In this document: positions 49,901-61,900 of the stretch, piece by piece
Layout of the letters: each line of letters begins with the position of its first letter
Position numbering within the stretch: position 1 is the first letter of the stretch
DNA from: Alitta virens
Lineage: Eukaryota > Annelida > Polychaeta > Phyllodocida > Nereididae
Assembly: GCA_932294295.1 (NCBI GenBank)
Contig: OW028586.1
Location: 7,903,701-7,967,700 of the forward strand
Reading direction: 5' to 3'
Length of the DNA stretch: 64,000 nt
Notes under the pieces: generated by a model
Seen by the model: only the letters and a program-made list of their open reading frames with translations
Told to the model about the DNA's origin: nothing
Databases searched by the model: none
Program-made: the position numbers and the translations under genes

Positions 49901-52900
49901 ATCATTCTATATACCCAGCTCCCAGACTTTTATGTGTCATTTTTCACAAAAAAGTTAACTTTGCTCAACAAATTTCTGGTAGCTGGGTAGTTAGCTATCC
50001 AGTATGCACCAATATTTGGTACTATTAAATAGCCAATGAATAAGGCTATCTCATGAATACACTACCAAATTTCTGCTATCATTCTATATACCCAGCTCCC
50101 AGACCTTTATGTATCATTTTCAACCAAAAAAGGTAACTTTGCTCAACAAATTTCTGGTAGCTGGGTAGTTAGCTATCCAGTTAGCACCAATATTTGGTAC
50201 CATTAAATAGCCAATGAATAAGGCTATCTAATAAATACACTACCAAATTTATGCTATCATTCTATATATCCAGCTCCCAGACTTTTATGTGTCATTTTCA
50301 ACCAAAAAAGTTAACTTTGCTCAACAAATTTCTGGTAGCTGGGTAGTTAGCTATCCAGTAAGCACCAATATTTGGTACCATTAAATAGCCAATAGCTAAA
50401 GCTATCTAATAAATACACTACCAAATTTCTGCTATCATTCTATATACCCAGCTCCCAGACTTTTATGTGTCATTTTCCACAAAATATTTTAAATTTGCTC
50501 AACAAATTTCTGGTAGCTGGTTAGTTAGCTATCTAATAAGCACCAATATTTGGTACCATCAAATAGCCAATGACTAAGGCTATCTAATGAATACACTACC
50601 AAATTTCTGCTATCATTCTATATACCCAGCTCCCAGACTTTTATGTACCATTTTCAACCAAAAAAGGTAACTTTCCTCAACAAATGTCTGGTAGCTGGGT
50701 AGTTAACTATCCAGTAAGCGCTAATATTTGGTACCATTAAATAGCCAATAGTTAAAGCTATCTCATGAATAAACTTCCAAATTTCTGCTATCATTCTATA
50801 TACCCAGCTCCCAGACTTTTATGTGTCATTTTCCACAAAATATTTTAACTGCTCAACAAATTTCTGGTAGCTGGTTAGTTAGCTATCTAATAAGCACCAA
50901 TATTTGGTACCATTAAATAGCCAATGAATAAGGCTATCTAATAAATACACTACCATATTTCTGCTATCATTCTATATACCCAGCTCCCAGACTTTTATGT
51001 ATCATTTTCCCCAAAATATTTTAACTTTGCTCAACAAATTTCTGGTAGCTGGGTAGTTAGCTATCCTGTAAGCACCAATATTTGGTACCATTAAATAGCC
51101 AATAGTTACAGCTATCTAATAATTATACTACCAAATTTCTCCTATCAGTCTATATACCCAGCTCCCAGACTTTTATGTGTCATTTTCCACAAAATATTTT
51201 AACTGCTCAACAAATTTCTGGTAGCTGGGTAGTTAGCTATCCAGTATGCACCAATATTTGGTACCATTAAATAGCCAATGAATAAGGCTATCTAATGAAT
51301 ACACTACCAAATTTATGCTATCATTCTATATACCCAGCTCCCAGACCTTTATGTATCATTTTCAACCAAAAAAGGTAACTTTGCTCAACAAATTTCTGGT
51401 AGCTGGGTAGTTAGCTATCCAGTATGCACCAATATTTGGTACTATTAAATAGCCAATGAATAAGGCTATCTCATGAATACACTACCAAATTTCTGCTATC
51501 ATTCTATATACCCAGCTCCCAGACCTTTATGTATCATTTTCAACCAAAAAAGGTAACTTTGCTCAACAAATTTCTGGTAGCTGGGTAGTTAGCTATCCTG
51601 TAAGCACAAATATTTGGAACCATTAAATAGCCTATAGTTAAAGCTATCTAATAAATACACTACAAAATGTCTGCTATCATTCTATATACCCAGCTCCCAG
51701 ACTTTTATGTGTCATTTTTCACAAAATATTTTAACTTTGCTCAACAAATTTCTGGTAGCTGGGTAGTTAACTATTCAGTAAGCACAAATATTTGGTACTA
51801 TAAAATAGCCAATGGTTACAGCTATCTAATAAATACACTACCAAACTTCTGCTATCATTCTATATACCCAGCTCCCAGACTTGTATGTGTCATTTTCCAC
51901 TAAATATTTTAACTGCTCAACAAATTTCTGGTAGCTGGGTAGTTAGCTATCCAGTATGCACCAATATTTGGTACCATTAAATAGCCAATGAATAAGGCTA
52001 TCTAATGAATACACTACCAAATTTCTGCTATCATTCTATATACCCAGCTCCCAGACTTTTATGTATCATTTTCAACCAAAAAAGGTAACTTTCCTCAACA
52101 AATTTCGGGCAGCTGAGTAGTTAACTATCCAGTAAGCGCTAATATTTGGTACCATTAAATAGCCAATAGTTAAAACTATCTAATAAATACACTACCAAAT
52201 TTCTGCTATCATTCTATATACCCAGCTCCCAGACTTTTATGTGTCATTTTAAACCAAAAAAGTTAACTTTGCTCAACAAATTTCTGGTAGCTCGTTAGTT
52301 AGCTATCTAATAAGCACCAATATTTGATACCATTAAATAGCCAATGACTAAGGCTATCTAATAAATACACTACCAAATTTCTGCTATCATTCTATATACC
52401 CAGCTCCCAGACTTTTATGTGTCATTTTCAACCAAAAAAGTTAACTTTGCTCAACAAATTTCTGGTAGCTGGGTAGTTAGCTATCCAGTAAGCACCAATA
52501 TGTGGTACCATTAAATAGCCAATAGCTAAAGCTATCTAATAAATACACTACCAAATTTCTGCTATCATTCTATATACCCAGCTCCCAGACTTTTATGTGT
52601 CATTTTCCACAAAATATTTTAAATTTGCTCAACAAATTTCTGGTAGCTGGTTAGTTAGCTATCTAATAAGCACCAATATTTGGTACCATCAAATAGCCAA
52701 TGACTAAGGCTATCTAATGAATACCCTACCAAATTTCTGCTATCATTCTATATACCCAGCTCCCAGACTTTTATGTACCATTTTCAACCAAAAAAGGTAA
52801 CTTTCCTCAACAAATTTCTGGTAGCTGGGTAGTTAGCTATCCAGTATGCACCAATATTTGGTACCATTAAATAGCCAATGAATAAGGCTATCTAATGAAT

Positions 52901-55900
52901 ACACTACCAAATTTATGCTATCATTCTATATACCCAGCTCCCAGACCTTTATGTATCATTTTCAACCAAAAAAGGTAACTTTGCTCAACAAATTTCTGGT
53001 AGCTGGGTAGTTAGCTATCCAGTATGCACCAATATTTGGTACTATTAAATAGCCAATGAATAAGGCTATCTCATGAATACACTACCAAATTTCTGCTATC
53101 ATTCTATATACCCAGCTCCCAGACCTTTATGTATCATTTTCAACCAAAAAAGGTAACTTTGCTCAACAAATTTCTGGTAGCTGGGTAGTTAGCTATCCTG
53201 TAAGCACAAATATTTGGAACCATTAAATAGCCTATAGTTAAAGCTATCTAATAAATACACTACAAAATGTCTGCTATCATTCTATATACCCAGCTCCCAG
53301 ACTTGTATGTGTCATTTTCCACTAAATATTTTAACTGCTCAACAAATTTCTGGTAGCTGGGTAGTTAGCTATTCAGTAAGCACAAATATTTGGTACTATA
53401 AAATAGCCAATGGTTACAGCTATCTAATAAATACACTACCAAACTTCTGCTATCATTCTATATACCCAGCTCCCAGACTTGTATGTGTCATTTTCCACTA
53501 AATATTTTAACTGCTCAACAAATTTCTGGTAGCTGGGTAGTTAGCTATCCAGTATGCACCAATATTTGGTACCATTAAATAGCCAATGAATAAGGCTATC
53601 TAATGAATACACTACCAAATTTCTGCTATCATTCTATATACCCAGCTCCCAGACTTTTATGTATCATTTTCAACCAAAAAAGGTAACTTTCCTCAACAAA
53701 TTTCGGGCAGCTGAGTAGTTAACTATCCAGTAAGCGCTAATATTTGGTACCATTAAATAGCCAATAGTTAAAACTATCTAATAAATACACTACCAAATTT
53801 CTGCTATCATTCTATATACCCAGCTCCCAGACTTTTATGTGTCATTTTAAACCAAAAAAGTTAACTTTGCTCAACAAATTTCTGGTAGCTCGTTAGTTAG
53901 CTATCTAATAAGCACCAATATTTGATACCATTAAATAGCCAATGACTAAGGCTATCTAATAAATACACTACCAAATTTCTGCTATCATTCTATATACCCA
54001 GCTCCCAGACTTTTATGTGTCATTTTCAACCAAAAAAGTTAACTTTGCTCAACAAATTTCTGGTAGCTGGGTAGTTAGCTATCCAGTAAGCACCAATATG
54101 TGGTACCATTAAATAGCCAATAGCTAAAGCTATCTAATAAATACACTACCAAATTTCTGCTATCATTCTATATACCCAGCTCCCAGACTTTTATGTGTCA
54201 TTTTCCACAAAATATTTTAAATTTGCTCAACAAATTTCTGGTAGCTGGTTAGTTAGCTATCTAATAAGCACCAATATTTGGTACCATCAAATAGCCAATG
54301 ACTAAGGCTATCTAATGAATACCCTACCAAATTTCTGCTATCATTCTATATACCCAGCTCCCAGACTTTTATGTACCATTTTCAACCAAAAAAGGTAACT
54401 TTCCTCAACAAATTTCTGGTAGCTGGGTAGTTAGCTATCCAGTATGCACCAATATTTGGTACCATTAAATAGCCAATGAATAAGGCTATCTAATGAATAC
54501 ACTACCAAATTTATGCTATCATTCTATATACCCAGCTCCCAGACCTTTATGTATCATTTTCAACCAAAAAAGGTAACTTTGCTCAACAAATTTCTGGTAG
54601 CTGGGTAGTTAGCTATCCAGTATGCACCAATATTTGGTACTATTAAATAGCCAATGAATAAGGCTATCTCATGAATACACTACCAAATTTCTGCTATCAT
54701 TCTATATACCCAGCTCCCAGACCTTTATGTATCATTTTCAACCAAAAAAGGTAACTTTGCTCAACAAATTTCTGGTAGCTGGGTAGTTAGCTATCCTGTA
54801 AGCACAAATATTTGGAACCATTAAATAGCCTATAGTTAAAGCTATCTAATAAATACACTACAAAATGTCTGCTATCATTCTATATACCCAGCTCCCAGAC
54901 TTTTATGTGTCATTTTTCACAAAATATTTTAACTTTGCTCAACAAATTTCTGGTAGCTGGGTAGTTAACTATTCAGTAAGCACAAATATTTGGTACTATA
55001 AAATAGCCAATGGTTACAGCTATCTAATAAATACACTACCAAACTTCTGCTATCATTCTATATACCCAGCTCCCAGACTTGTATGTGTCATTTTCCACTA
55101 AATATTTTAACTGCTCAACAAATTTCTGGTAGCTGGGTAGTTAGCTATCCAGTATGCACCAATATTTGGTACCATTAAATAGCCAATGAATAAGGCTATC
55201 TAATGAATACACTACCAAATTTCTGCTATCATTCTATATACCCAGCTCCCAGACTTTTATGTATCATTTTCAACCAAAAAAGGTAACTTTCCTCAACAAA
55301 TTTCGGGCAGCTGAGTAGTTAACTATCCAGTAAGCGCTAATATTTGGTACCATTAAATAGCCAATAGTTAAAACTATCTAATAAATACACTACCAAATTT
55401 CTGCTATCATTCTATATACCCAGCTCCCAGACTTTTATGTGTCATTTTAAACCAAAAAAGTTAACTTTGCTCAACAAATTTCTGGTAGCTCGTTAGTTAG
55501 CTATCTAATAAGCACCAATATTTGATACCATTAAATAGCCAATGACTAAGGCTATCTAATAAATACACTACCAAATTTCTGCTATCATTGTATATACCCA
55601 GCTCCCAGACTTTTATGTGTCATTTTCCCCAAAATATTTTAACTTTGCTCAACAAATTTCTGGTAGATCGGTAGTTAGCTATCCAGTAAGCACCAATATT
55701 TGGTACCATTAAATAGCCTATAGTTACAGCTATCTAATAAATACACTACTAAATTTCTGCTATCAGTCCATATACCCAGCTCCCAGACTTTTATGTATCA
55801 TTTTCAACCAAAAAAGGTAACTTTACTCAACAAATTTCTGGTAGCTGGGTAGTTAGCTATCCAGTAAGCGCTAATATTTGGTACCATTAAATAGCCAATG

Positions 55901-58900
55901 AATAAAGCTATCTAATGAATACACTACCAAATTTCTGCTATCATTCTATATACCCAGCTCCCAGACTTTTATGTATCATTTTCAACCAAAAAAGGTAACT
56001 TTCCTCAACAAATGTCTGGTAGCTGGGTAGTTAGCTATCCAGTTAGTGCTAATATTTGGTACCATTAAATAGCTAATAGTTACAGCTATCTAATAAATAC
56101 ACTACCAAATTTCTGCTATCATTCTATATACCCAGCTCCCACACTTTTATGTATCATTTTCAACCAAAAAAGGTAACTTTACTCAACAAATTTCTGGTAG
56201 CTGGGTAGTTAGCTATCCAGTAAGCACCAATATTTGGTACCATTAAATAGCCAATAGCTAAAGCTATCTAATAAATACACTACCAAATTTCTGCTATCAT
56301 TCTATATACCCAGCTCCCAGACTTTTATGTGTCATTTTCCACAAAATATTTTAAATTTGCTCAACAAATTTCTGGTAGCTGGTTAGTTAGCTATCTAATA
56401 AGCACCAATATTTGGTACCATCAAATAGCCAATGACTAAGGCTATCTAATGAATACACTTCCAAATTTCTGCTATCATTCTATATACCCAGCTCCCAGAC
56501 TTTTATGTACCATTTTCAACCAAAAAAGGTAACTTTCCTCAACAAATGTCTGGTAGCTGGGTAGTTAACTATCCAGTAAGCGCTAATATTTGGTACCATT
56601 AAATAGCCAATAGTTAAAGCTATCTCATGAATACACTTCCAAATTTCTGCTATCATTCTATATACCCAGCTCCCAGACTTTTATGTGTCATTTTCCACAA
56701 AATATTTTAACTGCTCAACAAATTTCTGGTAGCTGGTTAGTTAGCTATCTAATAAGCACCAATATTTGGTACCATTAAATAGCCAATGAATAAGGCTATC
56801 TAATAAATACACTACCATATTTCTGCTATCATTCTATATACCCAGCTCCCAGACTTTTATGTATCATTTTCCCCAAAATATTTTAACTTTGCTCAACAAA
56901 TTTCTGGTAGCTGGGTAGTTAGCTATCCAGTAAGCACCAATATTTGGTACCATTAAATAGCCAATAGTTAAAACTATCTAATAAATACACTACCAAATTT
57001 CTCCTATCAGTCTATATACCCAGCTCCCAGACTTTTATGTGTCATTTTTCACAAAATATTTTAACTGCTCAACAAATTTCTGGTAGCTGGGTAGTTAGCT
57101 ATCCAGTATGCACCAATATTTGGTACCATTAAATAGCCAATGAATAAGGCTATCTAATGAATACACTACCAAATTTATGCTATCATTCTATATACCCAGC
57201 TCCCAGACTTTTATGTGTCATTTTTCACAAAAAAGTTAACTTTGCTCAACAAATTTCTGGTAGCTGGGTAGTTAGCTATCCAGTATGCACCAATATTTGG
57301 TACTATTAAATAGCCAATGAATAAGGCTATCTCATGAATACACTACCAAATTTCTGCTATCATTCTATATACCCAGCTCCCAGACCTTTATGTATCATTT
57401 TCAACCAAAAAAGGTAACTTTGCTCAACAAATTTCTGGTAGCTGGGTAGTTAGCTATCCAGTTAGCACCAATATTTGGTACCATTAAATAGCCAATGAAT
57501 AAGGCTATCTAATAAATACACTACCAAATTTATGCTATCATTCTATATACCCAGCTCCCAGACTTTTATGTGTCATTTTTCACAAAAAAGTTAACTTTGC
57601 TCAACAAATTTCTGGTAGCTGGGTAGTTAGCTATCCTGTAAGCACAAATATTTGGAACCATTAAATAGCCTATAGTTAAAGCTATCTAATAAATACACTA
57701 CAAAATGTCTGCTATCATTCTATATACCCAGCTCCCAGACTTTTATGTGTCATTTTTCACAAAATATTTTAACTTTGCTCAACAAATTTCTGGTAGCTGG
57801 GTAGTTAACTATTCAGTAAGCACAAATATTTGGTACTATAAAATAGCCAATGGTTACAGCTATCTAATAAATACACTACCAAACTTCTGCTATCATTCTA
57901 TATACCCAGCTCCCAGACTTGTATGTGTCATTTTCCACTAAATATTTTAACTGCTCAACAAATTTCTGGTAGCTGGGTAGTTAGCTATCCAGTATGCACC
58001 AATATTTGGTACCATTAAATAGCCAATGAATAAGGCTATCTAATGAATACACTACCAAATTTCTGCTATCATTCTATATACCCAGCTCCCAGACTTTTAT
58101 GTATCATTTTCAACCAAAAAAGGTAACTTTCCTCAACAAATTTCTGGCAGCTGAGTAGTTAAATATCCAGTAAGCGCTAATATTTGGTACCATTAAATAG
58201 CCAATAGTTAAAACTATCTAATAAATACACTACCAAATTTCTGCTATCATTCTATATACCCAGCTCCCAGACTTTTATGTGTCATTTTAAACCAAAAAAG
58301 TTAACTTTGCTCAACAAATTTCTGGTAGCTCGTTAGTTAGCTATCTAATAAGCACCAATATTTGATACCAATAAATAGCCAATGAATAAGGCTATCTAAT
58401 AAATACACTACCAAATTTCTGCTATCATTGTATATACCCAGCTCCCAGACTTTTATGTGTCATTTTCCACAAAATATTTTAACTTTGCTCAACAAATTTC
58501 TGGTAGATCGGTAGTTAGCTATCCAGTAAGCACCAATATTTGGTACCATTAAATAGCCTATAGTTACAGCTATCTAATAAATACACTACCAAATTTATGC
58601 TATCATTCTATATACCCAGCTCCCACACTTTTATGTGTCATTTTTCACAAAAAAGTTAACTTTGCTCAACAAATTTCTGGTAGCTGGGTAGTTAGCTATC
58701 CTGTAAGCACCAATATTTGGAACCATTAAATAGCCAATGAATCAGTCTATCTCATCAATACACTACCAAATTTCTACTATCATTCTATATACCCAGCTCC
58801 CAGACTTTTATGTGTCATTTTCAACCAAAATATTTTAAATTTGCTCAACAAATTTCTGGTAGCTGGTTAGTTAGCTATCTAATAAGCACCAATATTTGGT

Positions 58901-61900
58901 ATCATTAAATAGCCAATGAATAAGGCTATCTAATAAATACACTACCAAATTTCTGCTATCATTCTATATACCCAGCTCCCAGACTTTTATGTGTCATTTT
59001 CCACAAAATATTTTAAATTTGCTCAACAAATTTCTAGTAGCTCGTTAGTTAGCTATCTAATAAGCACCAATATTTGGTACCATTAAATAGCCAATGAATA
59101 ATGCTATCTAATGAATACACTACCAAATTTCTGCTATCATTCTATATACCCAGCTCCCAGACTTTTATGTATCATTTTCAACCAAAAAAGGTAACTTTCC
59201 TCAACAAATGTCTGGTAGCTGGGTAGTTAGCTATCCAGTTAGTGCTAATATTTGGTACCATTAAATAGCTAATAGTTACAGCTATCTAATAAATACACTA
59301 CCAAATTTCTGCTATCATTCTATATACCCAGCTCCCAGACTTTTATGTGTCATTTTCCACAAAATATTGTAAATTTGCTCAACAAATTTCTGGTAGCTGG
59401 TTAGTTAGCTATCTAATAAGCACCAATATTTGGTACCATTAAATAGCCAATGAATCAGGCTATCTAATGAATACACTACCAAATTTCTGCTATCATTCTA
59501 TATACCCAGCTCCCACACTTTTATGTATCATTTTCAACCAAAAAAGGTAACTTCACTCAACAAATTTCTGGTAGCTGGGTAGTTAGCTATCCTGTAAGCA
59601 CCAATATTTTTAACCATTAAAGAGCCTACAGTTAAAGCTATCTAATAAATACACTACAAAATGTCTGCTATCATTCTATATACCCAGCTCCCAGACTTTT
59701 ATGTGTCATTTTTCACAAAATATTTTAACTTTGCTCAACAAATTTCTGGTAGCTGGGGAGTTAACTATTCAGTAAGCACAAATATTTGGTACTATTAAAT
59801 AGCCAATGGTTACAGCTATCTAATAAATACACTACCAAACTTCTGCTATCATTCTATATACCCAGCTCCCAGACTTGTATGTGTCATTTTCCACTAAATA
59901 TTTTAACTGCTCAACAAATTTCTGGTAGCTGGGTAGTTAGCTATCCAGTATGCACCAATATTTAGTACCATTAAATAGCCAATGAATAAGGCTATCTAAT
60001 GAATACACTACCAAATTTCTGCTATCATTCTATATACCCAGCTCCCAGACTTTTATGTATCATTTTCAACCAAAAAAGGTAACTTTCCTCAACAAATTTC
60101 TGGTAGCTGAGTAGTTAACTATCCAGTAAGCGCTAATATTTGGTACCATTAAATAGCCAATAGTTAAAGCTATCTAATGAATACACTACCAAATTTCTGC
60201 TATCATTCTATATAACCAGCTCCCAGACCTTTATGTTACATTTTCAACCAAAAAAGGTAACTTTGCTCAACAAATTTCTGGTAGCTGGGTAGTTAGCTAT
60301 CCAGTAAGCACCAATATTTGGTACCATTAAATAGCCAATGAATAAGGCTATCTAATGAATACACTACCAAATTTATGCTATCATTCTATATACCCAGCTC
60401 CCACACTTTTATGTGTCATTTTTCACAAAAAAGTTAACTTTGCTCAACAAATTTCTGGTAGCTGGGTAGTTAGCTATCCTGTAAGCACCAATATTTGGAA
60501 CCATTAAATAGCCAATGAATCAGTCTATCTCATCAATACACTACCAAATTTCTACTATCATTCTATATACCCAGCTCCCAGACTTTTATGTGTCATTTTC
60601 AACCAAAATATTTTAAATTTGCTCAACAAATTTCTGGTAGCTGGTTAGTTAGCTATCTAATAAGCACCAATATTTGGTATCATTAAATAGCCAATGAATA
60701 AGGCTATCTAATAAATACACTACCAAATTTCTGCTATCATTCTATATACCCAGCTCCCAGACTTTTATGTGTCATTTTCCACAAAATATTTTAAATTTGC
60801 TCAACAAATTTCTAGTAGCTCGTTAGTTAGCTATCTAATAAGCACCAATATTTGGTACCATTAAATAGCCAATGAATAATGCTATCTAATGAATACACTA
60901 CCAAATTTCTGCTATCATTCTATATACCCAGCTCCCAGACTTTTATGTATCATTTTCAACCAAAAAAGGTAACTTTCCTCAACAAATGTCTGGTAGCTGG
61001 GTAGTTAGCTATCCAGTTAGTGCTAATATTTGGTACCATTAAATAGCTAATAGTTACAGCTATCTAATAAATACACTACCAAATTTCTGCTATCATTCTA
61101 TATACCCAGCTCCCAGACTTTTATGTGTCATTTTCCACAAAATATTGTAAATTTGCTCAACAAATTTCTGGTAGCTGGTTAGTTAGCTATCTAATAAGCA
61201 CCAATATTTGGTACCATTAAATAGCCAATGAATCAGGCTATCTAATGAATACACTACCAAATTTCTGCTATCATTCTATATACCCAGCTCCCACACTTTT
61301 ATGTATCATTTTCAACCAAAAAAGGTAACTTCACTCAACAAATTTCTGGTAGCTGGGTAGTTAGCTATCCTGTAAGCACCAATATTTGGAACCATTAAAT
61401 AGCCTATAGTTAAAGCTATCTAATAAATACACTACAAAATGTCTGCTATCATTCTATATACCCAGCTCCCAGACTTTTATGTGTCATTTTTCACAAAATA
61501 TTTTAACTTTGCTCAACAAATTTCTGGTAGCTGGGTAGTTAACTATTCAGTAAGCACAAATATTTGGTACTATTAAATAGCCAATGGTTACAGCTATCTA
61601 ATAAATACACTACCAAACTTCTGCTATCATTCTATATACCCAGCTCCCAGACTTGTATGTGTCATTTTCCACTAAATATTTTAACTGCTCAACAAATTTC
61701 TGGTAGCTGGGTAGTTAGCTATCCAGTATGCACCAATATTTAGTACCATTAAATAGCCAATGAATAAGGCTATCTAATGAATACACTACCAAATTTCTGC
61801 TATCATTCTATATACCCAGCTCCCAGACTTTTATGTATCATTTTCAACCAAAAAAGGTAACTTTCCTCAACAAATTTCTGGTAGCTGAGTAGTTAACTAT

